From the NCBI GenBank assembly GCA_021325145.1, contig JAJPHR010000105.1, forward strand, positions 1-37,360: DNA of 37,360 bases. Reading direction: 5' to 3'. The stretch's first letter is position 1; each line of letters starts with the position of its first letter. Position numbers and translations under genes: made by a program. Shown one piece after another: positions 22,939-31,678 of the stretch. Under the pieces are notes generated by a model that was given only the letters and a program-made list of their open reading frames with translations, was not told where the DNA came from and did no database searches. This DNA comes from Verrucomicrobiota bacterium. GTDB lineage: Bacteria; Verrucomicrobiota; Verrucomicrobiia; Limisphaerales; Pedosphaeraceae.

Positions 22939-24419
22939 AGCTGCGGCTGACGATTCTAATTCTGGGCGCGGTGCTTTTGGACATGCCTGCGGCGGGCGTG
23001 TTGCAGCCGGTGGTGATTGGATCAAAGAAGTTCACCGAGTCGTATGTGTTGGGAGAGATTGCGAAACGTGTTTTGGAGGAAGCCGGGCTGCCCGCCGAAC
23101 ACCGTCAAGGCATGGGCGGCACCATCATTCTCTGGGAAGCGCTCACGCAAGGCGCCATTACGAGTTACCCCGATTACACCGGCACCATCAGCGAGGAAAT
23201 TTTGAAGACCCGCGGGCCAATGAGCCAGGAGGAAATGAGCAAGGAATTATCCCGGCGCGGAATTGGCATGACCGGCGATCTGGGCTTCAACAACACCTAC
23301 GCGCTGGTCATGCGACGGGAGCGGGCGCGCCGATTGGACATTGCCACAATCAGTGACTTGAGAAAGCACCCCGAGTTGGTGGTGGGAGTGACGCACGAAT
23401 TCCTGCGGCGAAACGATGGCTGGCAGCCGTTGGTTGACCGCTATGGTTTGAAGATGCGGGATGTCCGGGGAATTGACCATGCGTTGGGGTACGTCGCGCT
23501 GGCCAACGGCACCATTGACTTGAAGGATGCCTATTCCACGGATGCAAAAATCGCCGAGAACAACCTGGTGGTGTTAAAGGATGATCTTGGCTTTTTCCCG
23601 CAATACCGCGCGGTCTTTCTGTATCGATTGGATGCGGACCGGCGGGTGCCGGCAGCTCTGCGCCGGATGGAAGGCACCTTGAGTGACGCGCGCATGACTC
23701 AATTGAACGCGGTGGCGGAACAGACCAAGGATTATTCCCAGGCCGCTTCGCTGTATTTCCGGGATGCGGCGCGGGGGAAACCCGCTTCGCTCGCCTCCAA
23801 TATCACACGTTGGACCGCGCGCCATTTGTTGTTGGTGGGCCTGTCGTTGTTTTTCTCCATACTTATTGGAATTCCGCTGGGAATTTGGGCCAGCCGTCCG
23901 GGCTTGGTGAGCCAGCTTATTCTGGGAACGACCGGGCTCGTGCAAACCATTCCTTCACTGGCGCTGTTGGCGCTCCTGGTTTCGATTCCCGTTCTGGGCA
24001 TCAGTCCGGTCACGGCCATCATCGCGCTGGTGCTGTATGGACTGCTCCCAATTGTGCGAAATACGGCGACGGGGATACAGGATATTGCCGTGCCGTTGCG
24101 CGAGTCGGCGGCGGCGCTTGGGCTGGAACCGCGTGCGCAATGGATCAGGATTTTTCTTCCCATGGCATCGCGCTCCATCCTCGCCGGGATCAAGACCAGC
24201 GCGGTCATCAGCGTGGGCACGGCCACCCTGGCGGCATTGATTGGCGCGGGCGGGCTGGGCGAGCCGATTCTCAGCGGATTGAATCTCAACGACCCTGCCA
24301 CGATCCTGCAAGGGGCGATTCCGGCGGCGGTGCTGGCATTCTTCGTGCAGATGTCCTTTGATTTTCTCGATCGGCTGCTGATTCCAAAGGGCCTGCGGAT
24401 CGGGGCCAACCGGGGTTGA
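22935..24419 (+). CDS. fused substrate-binding protein and permease, glycine betaine/choline/osmoprotectant type
   Basis: A single 494-residue chain. A signal sequence or anchor is at 1-21, then an OpuBC/ProX-like binding domain (about 23-275) with GSKKFTESYVLGEI, SYPDYTGTI and GFNNTYALVMRRE, then a permease of several helices (about 295-485) with the EAA loop RESAAALGLEPRAQWIRIFL. The order is binding domain first, permease last; in the well-known fusions of this family (for example EgtUBC) the permease comes first. With the signal segment at the N-terminus the binding domain would lie in the periplasm, tethered to the first permease helix. Substrate is not certain. Confidence 0.88.
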   Translation: MKLRLTILILGAVLLDMPAAGVLQPVVIGSKKFTESYVLGEIAKRVLEEAGLPAEHRQGMGGTIILWEALTQGAITSYPDYTGTISEEILKTRGPMSQEEMSKELSRRGIGMTGDLGFNNTYALVMRRERARRLDIATISDLRKHPELVVGVTHEFLRRNDGWQPLVDRYGLKMRDVRGIDHALGYVALANGTIDLKDAYSTDAKIAENNLVVLKDDLGFFPQYRAVFLYRLDADRRVPAALRRMEGTLSDARMTQLNAVAEQTKDYSQAASLYFRDAARGKPASLASNITRWTARHLLLVGLSLFFSILIGIPLGIWASRPGLVSQLILGTTGLVQTIPSLALLALLVSIPVLGISPVTAIIALVLYGLLPIVRNTATGIQDIAVPLRESAAALGLEPRAQWIRIFLPMASRSILAGIKTSAVISVGTATLAALIGAGGLGEPILSGLNLNDPATILQGAIPAAVLAFFVQMSFDFLDRLLIPKGLRIGANRG

Positions 24420-24476
24420 CGAGGATTCGCTGCCAGTCGAAGCACTTTCTGATTGCTCACAGAAACTCCCGGTGCT

Positions 24477-25946
24477 ATGCAGGCGTCTCTAAAGTCCATG
24501 ACTGGCAAATTGCATCTCCTACTCAAGCCACTGCTTTTCATCTGCCTGTTCATTCGCTGGGCTTCGTTGGGGGCTCAGGCGGCCGAAACGGAGTTGCATT
24601 ACTTCCGCTCTGACCATGGACTCGCGCCCACCAACAATGCTCTGCCATCCGAGTTCGACACGCCGGGATCATTGCGCTGGCGGGTCCCCATGGATCCGGG
24701 ACATTCCACACCGATCGTCGGCGGAGGCAGGATTTATCTCACGGCCTATCAAGCGGCCTCACGCGAATTGGCGGTCCTGGCCGTTGACGCAAAAACCGGC
24801 CAAACCTTGTGGCGGAACGGGATTACGGTGCCGCAGGTCGAGCACACGCATCAGATCGGCAGTCCCGCCACCGCAACCCCCGTGTGCGACGGGCAGCGAG
24901 TCTATGTTTTCTTTGGCAGTTACGGCCTGCTCGCTTTCGACCTGGAGGGGAAAAAGATTTGGGAAGTCAGAATGGGCCCGTTCCAGGACGAATACGGCGC
25001 GGGCAGTTCGCCGATACTTCTGGATGGGAAGGTGATCCTCAACCAGGACCATGATGTGGACAGCTTCCTGATGGCAGTCGATGCGGCCAATGGCAAGCTT
25101 TTATGGAAGACTGCCCGACCGGATGCCGTGCGAAGTTACTCAACCCCGGTCGTCTGGTCGCAAAACGGCCGTCGGCAATTGTTGGTCGCCGGCGCTTTGG
25201 AATTGGCTGGTTACGATCCAGCCGACGGCAAAAAAATCTGGTGGGCCAATGGCCTCGCGAGGATTGTCATTCCCACGCCGGTGCCGTTGGGCGACACGGT
25301 TTACATGGCATCCTGGGCGCCGGGCGGAGATTCCGCCAAGCGGATCGCGCTGGATTCATGGCCCAAGGCGCTGTCCAAATGGGATACCAACCACGATGGA
25401 AAACTGTCCCGCGCCGAGATACAGGATGCCGAGGTGCTGGACCGTTTCTACCGGATGGACCTGAACCAGGATGGCGTGCTTGACCAGCAGGAGTGGGAGC
25501 GCCACGCCGAAGTTTTTCGGCGGGCTGAGAATTCACTGCTGGCCATTAAGCCATCCGGAACCGGCCCACTGGCCCAGAGCGCGGTGATTTGGAAACACCA
25601 GCGCGGCGTGCCGTATGTGGCCACCCCGGTGATCGACGGTGGCATCTTGTACATGGTCAAGGAAGGCGGCATCGTGACCAAGTTGGACGTGGCCACCGGG
25701 AATTTGCTGCAGGAAGAGCGCGTGCCGGGCTTTGGAAATTATTTTGCCTCGCCGGTGGCTGGCGACGGCAAGGTTTATTTCGCCAGTGAAGCCGGCACGG
25801 TCAGCGTGGTCGCGAGCCAGCCGGAATGGAAAGTGATTTCGTCGCACGCCTTTCACGAAAAAATATACGCCACGCCGGCATTTGGGCCAGGCTGCCTCTA
25901 CGTTCGCACCGAACAGGCGCTTTATTGCCTTCAAGCCTTCCCTTAG
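24477..25946 (+). CDS. secreted PQQ-type beta-propeller protein with an EF-hand pair
   Basis: A 489-residue protein. An N-terminal signal peptide runs to about residue 37 (cleavage near AQA-AE). PQQ-like propeller repeats follow, shown by phrases such as VLAVDAKTGQTLW, AFDLEGKKIWEV, AVDAANGKLLWKT and AGYDPADGKKIWW. Between blades, at about 302-313 and 328-339, are two EF-hand loops, DTNHDGKLSRAE and DLNQDGVLDQQE, so calcium binding is likely. No enzyme residues for a PQQ dehydrogenase are visible, so it is probably a structural or binding protein. ATG 24477 is chosen; ATG 24498 is also possible. It precedes the DapA gene by 14 bases. Confidence 0.85.
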   Translation: MQASLKSMTGKLHLLLKPLLFICLFIRWASLGAQAAETELHYFRSDHGLAPTNNALPSEFDTPGSLRWRVPMDPGHSTPIVGGGRIYLTAYQAASRELAVLAVDAKTGQTLWRNGITVPQVEHTHQIGSPATATPVCDGQRVYVFFGSYGLLAFDLEGKKIWEVRMGPFQDEYGAGSSPILLDGKVILNQDHDVDSFLMAVDAANGKLLWKTARPDAVRSYSTPVVWSQNGRRQLLVAGALELAGYDPADGKKIWWANGLARIVIPTPVPLGDTVYMASWAPGGDSAKRIALDSWPKALSKWDTNHDGKLSRAEIQDAEVLDRFYRMDLNQDGVLDQQEWERHAEVFRRAENSLLAIKPSGTGPLAQSAVIWKHQRGVPYVATPVIDGGILYMVKEGGIVTKLDVATGNLLQEERVPGFGNYFASPVAGDGKVYFASEAGTVSVVASQPEWKVISSHAFHEKIYATPAFGPGCLYVRTEQALYCLQAFP

Positions 25947-25960
25947 ATTAAGCGTCACCC

Positions 25961-27016
25961 ATGACCAATGAAGTTTCCACCCCTGCCAGACGGAAGCAGC
26001 TTCTGGAGCATCTCTTTCCGGGCGGCGTGCCGTCGTTGTGGTGCCCGGCGTTGACGCATTATGACGCGCATGGCGCGATTGATGGCCCGAGGATTGCAGC
26101 GCACCTGGAGCACATTTCGCTACACGTCAAAGGGTTCTTGATTCCCGGTTCCACGGGGGACGGCTGGGAATTGACCGAACAGGAAACCGGGCAGTTGCTG
26201 GAAATCGCAATAGACCAGGCGCAGAGATTGAATTTGCATCTCTTGATTGGCGCGCTGAAGCACGATACGCGAGAAGCCCTGCGCATGATCCGGGAGACGG
26301 TGGACCGGATTAAAGTGCGCACTAATGAAAGTGACGTGCGGCTGGCGTTGGCAAAAGCGCGCGTCTGCGGCTTCACCGTTTGTCCGCCACGGGGCGCGGA
26401 GTTGAGCCAGGAGGAAATTCGCGCGGCCCTGGAATCGATTCTGGAAACAGGCCTGCCTACCGCCATTTACCAGCTTCCTCAGATCACGCAAAACGAGATC
26501 AGCGCGGAGCTGGCGTCCGATCTGGCGGCGCGCTTTGAGAATTTTATTCTGCTCAAGGACACCAGCGGCGTGGATCGCGTGGTGTCCTCCGGCAAGGATT
26601 TGAGTGGCATCTTCGCCGTGCGTGGCGCGGAGGGAGATTACGCGCGCTGGTTAAAGGCCGCAGGTGGAGTCTATGACGGCTTTCTTTTGAGCACGGCCAA
26701 CTGTTTTGCACGGGAATTGAATCAACTCATCCAGGATGTTTCCAATGGCCGATTGGACGCGGCCCGCCAGATGTCAGAGCGGGTGACGTCCACGGTCAAT
26801 GAAGCGTTTCAAGCAGTCGTCCACCTGCCCACGGGCAATCCCTTCGCCAACGCCAACAAAGCCATCGATCATTGCCTGGCATACGGCGCGAAGGCGCCTG
26901 GTGCGCCGCCGCCGCGGTTGCACGGCGGAATTCCCTTGCCGGCCGACGTGATCCGAACCACGGCCGAAATCCTGTCGCGCTACGGATTCATGCCAGCGAA
27001 AGGGTATCTCGGATGA
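25961..27016 (+). CDS. dihydrodipicolinate synthase/N-acetylneuraminate lyase family protein
   Basis: A class I aldolase or dehydratase of the DapA family, 351 residues. The Schiff-base Lys199 is in FILLKDTSG, the proton-relay Tyr170 is in AIYQLPQ, and the GSTGDGWELTEQE segment at 63-75 replaces GTTGE. The family includes true DapA, KDG aldolase and 5-keto-4-deoxyglucarate dehydratase. The neighbouring altronate/galactarate-dehydratase-like gene favours a sugar-acid role (the last two) over lysine synthesis. An unusual insertion (residues about 116-130) lies before the ARVCGFTVCPP strand. It starts 14 bases after the propeller gene. Confidence 0.88.
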   Translation: MTNEVSTPARRKQLLEHLFPGGVPSLWCPALTHYDAHGAIDGPRIAAHLEHISLHVKGFLIPGSTGDGWELTEQETGQLLEIAIDQAQRLNLHLLIGALKHDTREALRMIRETVDRIKVRTNESDVRLALAKARVCGFTVCPPRGAELSQEEIRAALESILETGLPTAIYQLPQITQNEISAELASDLAARFENFILLKDTSGVDRVVSSGKDLSGIFAVRGAEGDYARWLKAAGGVYDGFLLSTANCFARELNQLIQDVSNGRLDAARQMSERVTSTVNEAFQAVVHLPTGNPFANANKAIDHCLAYGAKAPGAPPPRLHGGIPLPADVIRTTAEILSRYGFMPAKGYLG

Positions 27017-27107
27017 CAGGAACCAAGTCCGGCACGCAGAACTCCAGCTCTGCGTTCCTGTTGTCCGCCGTTTGACGCCACCCAGCGAGGCGGCTACTCT
27101 CATTCCG

Positions 27108-28661
27108 ATGGCCCAGAAAAAATTTGAGGACGTTGCGATTCGTCTGCACCCTTCGGACAACGTGGCCGTACTGAAGGCCCCGATGAAGGTGGGAGACGAA
27201 TTGCTCGACGGCCAAACGCAATTCTACATCACCGAGAACATCGGTCCTGGGCACAAAATCGCCATGGCGGAAATTGCGGACGGCGCGCCGGTGCGGAAAT
27301 ATGGCCAGGTCATTGGTTTTGCCAGCGCGTGTATTGCACCAGGCCGGCACATCCACACGCACAACCTCGGGATGCGGGATTTTGGACGCGATTACGCGTT
27401 CTGCACCGATGCCCGACCTGTCGATTATCACCCGGCTGACGCGATGCGAACGTTCCAAGGCTATGCCCGTCCGGGCGGTCGCGTGGGCACGCGCAATTAT
27501 GTCGCGGTCATTTCCAGCGTGAATTGCTCGGCGTCGGTTTCGCATTACGTGCGGGATAGGTTTCGCACGGACGATTTCAAACGAAATTTTCCGAATGTGG
27601 ACGGCGTAATTGCTTTCACACACAAAGGCGGCTGCGCCATTGATCCCGGCGAACCGCAGGCAGTTTTGCAACGCGTGCTCGCGGGCATCGCGCGGCATCC
27701 GAACATTTCCGGCTACCTCATGATTGGCCTCGGTTGCGAAACCAACCAGATCGATGCGATTCGCCGCTCTCACAAATTGGATCAAACACACCCCGGCGAA
27801 GTTCCACCGGCCTTCCTGAACATCCAAGGCGCGGGCGGCGTGCGCAAGACCGTGGAAGCGGGCGTCGCGGCAACCACCAAATTGCTTCAGGCAGCGAACG
27901 AACTTCGGCGGACGCCCCAACCCGTGAGCAGGTTGATCCTGGCCGAGAACTGCGGCGGCTCGGATGGCAACAGCGGCATTACCGCCAATCCAGCGCTGGG
28001 CATCGCGTCGGATGAACTGGTGCGCTACGGCGGAACTTCGGTGCTGGCGGAAACGCCCGAGATTTACGGCGCGGAGCACCTGTTGACCCGGCGCGCGGCA
28101 TCGCGCGAAGCAGGCGAGAAATTGGTCCAATTAGTCCGCTGGTGGGAGGACCATGCGCGCCGGCATGGTTGTTCGATCAACAACAATCCTTCATTTGGCA
28201 ACAAGGAAGGCGGGTTGACGAATATTTATGAGAAGAGCCTGGGCGCGGTGGCGAAGGGCGGCCAATCGCCGCTGGCGGCGGTTTACAATTATGCCGAGCC
28301 GATCCTCGGGCCCGGCTTTTGTTTCATGGATACGCCCGGTTACGATCCCGTGAGCATGACAGGGTTGGTTGCGGGCGGATGCAACGTGGCTGTTTTTACC
28401 ACTGGTCGCGGGAGCGTTTATGGTTGCAAACCCACGCCGTGCATCAAGGTCGCGACCAACACAACGCTGTATCGCTGGATGGAGGAGGACATGGACCTCA
28501 ACGCCGGCACGATCCTGGACGGGACCGAAACGGTGGCGCAGGTGGGAGCGCGCATTTTCGAAAAAATCATCGCCGTTGCCAACGGGGAGAGGACCAAGAG
28601 CGAACTGGCGGGTTTGGGGGACGAGGAGTTTGCACCGTGGCAACTGGGACCGACGTTCTGA
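27108..28661 (+). CDS. UxaA/GarD family altronate/galactarate dehydratase-like protein
   Basis: Dehydrates a sugar acid (altronate to KDG, or galactarate to 5-keto-4-deoxyglucarate); which one cannot be decided. It has 517 residues from ATG 27108. An N-terminal SAF domain (about 6-90) ends in GRHIHTHNL with metal-binding histidines. The catalytic domain has GTRNYVAVISSVNCSASV, KGGCAIDPGE, GLGCETNQI, ENCGGSDGNSGITANP and DTPGYDPVSMTGLVAGG, all standard. Cysteines and histidines for the iron site are present. A TTG at 27072 would extend it but is less likely. It forms a unit with the DapA-family gene upstream. Confidence 0.9.
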   Translation: MAQKKFEDVAIRLHPSDNVAVLKAPMKVGDELLDGQTQFYITENIGPGHKIAMAEIADGAPVRKYGQVIGFASACIAPGRHIHTHNLGMRDFGRDYAFCTDARPVDYHPADAMRTFQGYARPGGRVGTRNYVAVISSVNCSASVSHYVRDRFRTDDFKRNFPNVDGVIAFTHKGGCAIDPGEPQAVLQRVLAGIARHPNISGYLMIGLGCETNQIDAIRRSHKLDQTHPGEVPPAFLNIQGAGGVRKTVEAGVAATTKLLQAANELRRTPQPVSRLILAENCGGSDGNSGITANPALGIASDELVRYGGTSVLAETPEIYGAEHLLTRRAASREAGEKLVQLVRWWEDHARRHGCSINNNPSFGNKEGGLTNIYEKSLGAVAKGGQSPLAAVYNYAEPILGPGFCFMDTPGYDPVSMTGLVAGGCNVAVFTTGRGSVYGCKPTPCIKVATNTTLYRWMEEDMDLNAGTILDGTETVAQVGARIFEKIIAVANGERTKSELAGLGDEEFAPWQLGPTF

Positions 28662-28684
28662 ACCCATTTGGGCCGGACGAACTT

Positions 28685-29146
28685 TCAGGCCGCGGTTTCT
28701 CGATAAGGATCACCCTGGCCGATTTCGACGTAGTTTTTAAGGCTGTGCTTAAGGAAGTGATCCCAGCCACGTTCGCAAATCTCATAACAATCGAGTCCCG
28801 GCATCAAACCGACGTGTTCGAAGTCCAACAGAGTGCTTGCGAGTGTGGGGGCAAAGAGTCGGAACACAAGCAGCGTGTTTATCCACTCGTCGGGGTGGGT
28901 TAACTCGCCTGGCGCGTGATGATACTGGTGAACACAGCGCCATCGCACTTCGCTGCCTGGAACCAGACGCTCAATTCGCATGATGTTGCAGGTCCGGCCG
29001 AAGTGAAAGGTGGACTCTGCCCCCAAATCGGTTGCCACTTCGCAAGTCGCCGTCCACCATCCCTGCAAGCCTTGTGGTGTGGTGAGGGCTTCGTAAACTT
29101 TTCTGGCAGGACTACTGATCGCGACGGTACACTGATAGCTTCTCAT
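28685..29146 (-). CDS. SRPBCC/AHSA1-like protein
   Basis: A small START/Bet v1-type protein, about 153 residues. The segment AISSPARKVYEALTTPQGLQGWW is the usual N-terminal strand-helix of AHSA1-like proteins (shown here as AISSPARKVYEALTTP then GLQGWW). Later RWRCVHQYHHAPGE and LLDFEHVGL fit the beta sheet, and DHFLKHSLKNYVEIG is the C-terminal helix. Function unknown; such proteins bind small hydrophobic ligands. Starts at 29146 (MRSYQ) or 29173 (MLQSS) are both possible. It converges on the dehydratase gene with 23 bases between. Confidence 0.8.
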   Translation of the reverse strand: MRSYQCTVAISSPARKVYEALTTPQGLQGWWTATCEVATDLGAESTFHFGRTCNIMRIERLVPGSEVRWRCVHQYHHAPGELTHPDEWINTLLVFRLFAPTLASTLLDFEHVGLMPGLDCYEICERGWDHFLKHSLKNYVEIGQGDPYRETAA

Positions 29147-29265
29147 ATCGTGCGCGTTGGAGGATTGAAGCATCGGTTTTGTTCCAAAATTCGTTCGGTA
29201 GCTGCTAATATCTTTGCAGTAGGGGTCGGTTCCGGGCAAAGTCTGGGTTAACGGGAACAGGAAGA

Positions 29266-29289
29266 GATTAGGATTACGATTACGATTAA
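29266..29289 (+). repeat. GATTAC short tandem repeat
   Basis: GATTA, then GATTAC, GATTAC and GATTAA in a row upstream of the LptF/LptG gene. Low complexity; no function assigned. Confidence 0.5.
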
Positions 29290-29325
29290 GACAAAAACCC
29301 CGGGTTCGAGGTCGCGAAGGCCTGG

Positions 29326-30489
29326 ATGAAGACGCTGCACGCTTATTTGACGCGCCAGGTGCTGGCAACGCTGGTGATGACCGTAACGGTTTTCACTTTC
29401 GTGCTGCTATTAGGCAATGTGCTCAAGGAAATTCTCGTGTTGTTAATCAATCGGCAGGCAACGCTTTGGATGGTGATGAAAGCGCTGGGATTGCTCATTC
29501 CCTGGGTAATGGCGTTTGCGCTGCCGATGGGCATGCTGACCGCTGCCCTGCTGATTTTCGGGCGCTTCAGCGCGGACCAGGAGTTGACGGCCGTGCGTTC
29601 GAGCGGGATCAGCCTTCTGGCGCTGATCAGTCCAATTTTGGGGTTAAGCCTGCTGCTTTGCGGCGTGAGCGCGCTGGTGAATATGGAAATCGCTCCCCGC
29701 TGCCGCGTGGCCTACAAGGGCATCATCGATGAGATGCGGTTGAAAATGGCCGGGGTCATGCTTCCGGAAGGCCGGTGGATCAGGGACGTTCCTCATTACA
29801 TGATTTACGTGGGCCGGAACGATCACAACAATCTGCGTGATCTGTGCATCTACGGGCTGGACGACGGCCAGAACCTTAAATCGGTTGTCCTTGCCGCGCG
29901 TGGAATCCTGGATATCACGAATGACCCACCGATGCTCAGGATGGAGGATGTGCGGCAATCAGAAATTGAAACCAACGGCACCGTTCGGACCGGTTACGCC
30001 GGCGCTTTGGACCAACCGCTGGATCTTAAACGTGCGAGTTCGGGGAAATCGCCGCCCGGGTTGTTGGAAATGACCTTCCCGGAATTACAGGCGCAGTTGA
30101 GGGATTTGGAGCGTGACGTCAGCCTGCCTGCCCCGCGCGGGTTGAACAATGAGGCGCTACGGGCTCTGCAAAAGCAGCTCGCGCAACAAAAAAAAGATCG
30201 GATCATGCCGGTGATTGTCCAGATGCACCGACAGGTGGCCTTTTCCTTCGCCTGTTTCGGGTTCACGTTGGTGGGCATTCCGCTGGGGATCCGGGCGCAC
30301 CGCCGTGAAACCAATGTGGGCGTGGCCATGGCGCTGGGACTGGTCCTTATTTATTATTGTTTTCTCCTGCTCGGACAAGCGCTCCAGTCTCGTCCTGAGT
30401 TGGCGCCGCACCTCATCCTTTGGCTCCCGAATTTTATTTTTCAGTCAGCCGGTGCGGTGATGTTATGGCGGGCGAACCGGGGAATCTAA
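29326..30489 (+). CDS. LptF/LptG family permease
   Basis: A membrane subunit of the LPS export machine that lifts LPS from the inner membrane toward LptC/A. It has 387 residues: three or so helices at about 10-125 (KTLHAYLTRQVLATLVMTV, then LLGNVLKE and the VMAFALPMGML loop), a periplasmic beta-jellyroll at about 130-290, and three helices at the end. FSADQELTAVRSSGIS is the characteristic coupling region. Whether it is LptF or LptG cannot be decided; a second copy is not in the window. It fits with lpxD in indicating LPS. Confidence 0.88.
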   Translation: MKTLHAYLTRQVLATLVMTVTVFTFVLLLGNVLKEILVLLINRQATLWMVMKALGLLIPWVMAFALPMGMLTAALLIFGRFSADQELTAVRSSGISLLALISPILGLSLLLCGVSALVNMEIAPRCRVAYKGIIDEMRLKMAGVMLPEGRWIRDVPHYMIYVGRNDHNNLRDLCIYGLDDGQNLKSVVLAARGILDITNDPPMLRMEDVRQSEIETNGTVRTGYAGALDQPLDLKRASSGKSPPGLLEMTFPELQAQLRDLERDVSLPAPRGLNNEALRALQKQLAQQKKDRIMPVIVQMHRQVAFSFACFGFTLVGIPLGIRAHRRETNVGVAMALGLVLIYYCFLLLGQALQSRPELAPHLILWLPNFIFQSAGAVMLWRANRGI

Positions 30490-30572
30490 AAGGCGGAATT
30501 ATACGAAACGCCAAAGGCGGATTCGCGGGACGCGTGCAGAGGACTATCCGCCCCACCGTCTGCCGGTAGGGA

Positions 30573-30588
30573 GCGCACTCCTGTGCGC
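30573..30588. repeat. REP-like hairpin, copy C
   Basis: GCGCAC-TCCT-GTGCGC, a 6-bp perfect stem with a 4-base loop, inside GGTAGGGAGCGCACTCCTG and its neighbours. It lies between the convergent LptF/G and SGNH genes. The core CACTCCTGTG resembles CACTCCGTGC of copy B and the ACATTCCTGTC core of the 9349-9415 dyad. Confidence 0.6.
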
Positions 30589-30611
30589 GCCGCACATTTA
30601 CCCAATGCAGA

Positions 30612-31334
30612 TTATTTGTGACGCTGATCATAATTCTCCGGGAGAGACTCGAGCCGGGGTCTAATCAACCGCGTCCAAAGGGCATATCCCGCCTGGCTCA
30701 TGTGCAACCCATCCTCCACGAACAATTCCGGTCGCGGCTTGCCATCCGGGCCCAGCATGGCAGGATAGACGTCGATGAAACCCAGACGGGGATCTTTGAG
30801 AGCTGCGATTTTTTGATTCGCGTCGATTTGCTGGTCCTTTAGCTTCCAACGCATCAGGCTGGGTTTGATGGAGATGAACAAGATGCGCGTCTCCGGGAGC
30901 CGGGCGTGGATTTTTTCGACAAATGCCTGATAATCCGCGAAAACTTGGTCTGCGGTTTTGCCGGCGGCAATGTCATTGTCCCCGGCGTACATCACAATCA
31001 CCTTGGGCGCGTAAGGCAGGATGATGCGGTCGGCGAACTTGGTCGAGTCAGCGATCTGCGAGCCGCCGAAACCGCGGTTAATGACCTTCATTCCGGCGAA
31101 GTCCCGGGCCAGGGTCGTCCATTTGCGAATGCTGGAACTGCCGGCAAACAGGATGGCTCCCTTCGGTGGTGGATTGGTGCGGTCCGAGGCTTCAAAAGCC
31201 TGGATCTCCTTTTCGAACGGACTTTGGACAGGAGGAGTTTGCGCCAACCCGTGGCTCCAGCACAGCCCCAGTAAAAGCAAGAGCAGAGTGCCGCACCGCG
31301 TGAACCGGCCTGGCAAGAAAAGGTGATTTGGCAT
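30612..31334 (-). CDS. secreted SGNH/GDSL hydrolase
   Basis: Probable exported esterase or acetylesterase, 240 residues. A signal peptide runs to about residue 31 (cleavage near GLA-Q). Block I FAGSSSIRKW (catalytic Ser near 67), block II NRGFGGSQI, block III YAGDNDI and block V EDGLHMSQAGY with Asp and His near 208-211 are all present, giving a complete SGNH set. The ATG at 31334 is clear. The substrate is unknown; with the sulfatase it might act on substituted glycans. Confidence 0.88.
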   Translation of the reverse strand: MPNHLFLPGRFTRCGTLLLLLLGLCWSHGLAQTPPVQSPFEKEIQAFEASDRTNPPPKGAILFAGSSSIRKWTTLARDFAGMKVINRGFGGSQIADSTKFADRIILPYAPKVIVMYAGDNDIAAGKTADQVFADYQAFVEKIHARLPETRILFISIKPSLMRWKLKDQQIDANQKIAALKDPRLGFIDVYPAMLGPDGKPRPELFVEDGLHMSQAGYALWTRLIRPRLESLPENYDQRHK

Positions 31335-31678
31335 GCCATATTATATGCGGGACTGCAGGTGAGTTAAAGCTGGAATCATCAGTTATTTGTAAAGTCCCGG
31401 TGACTGAAGGCGGATCCCTGCGTTCCACGCTTCACAGATCGGGTTTGGACGGGTATTTTGCCCCAAGTTTTGCGCCTTCTGTGCTTTCTCGCGCCAATCA
31501 TCTTTTCCGATTAGTGTTCGTTTGCATCCATTCGGGGTTAAATCCAAGTCTGTGTTCATCCCTGTCCATCCGTAGTTAAATTCCCCAGCCAAATTTTCTC
31601 GCTTTCTGATTGACCATCGGGGGGTGTTTATGCGGTGATGATAAACCGTTGCCCCCGGGCAACAAATCAGAAATCAGA
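31335..31678. other. intergenic region with short direct repeats
   Basis: About 340 bases without a gene. Two imperfect direct repeats, 31528-31543 and 31566-31581 (13 of 16 identical, ending GTTAAAT), lie in an AT-richer stretch. It must hold promoters of both divergent genes; I cannot place them. Confidence 0.5.
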
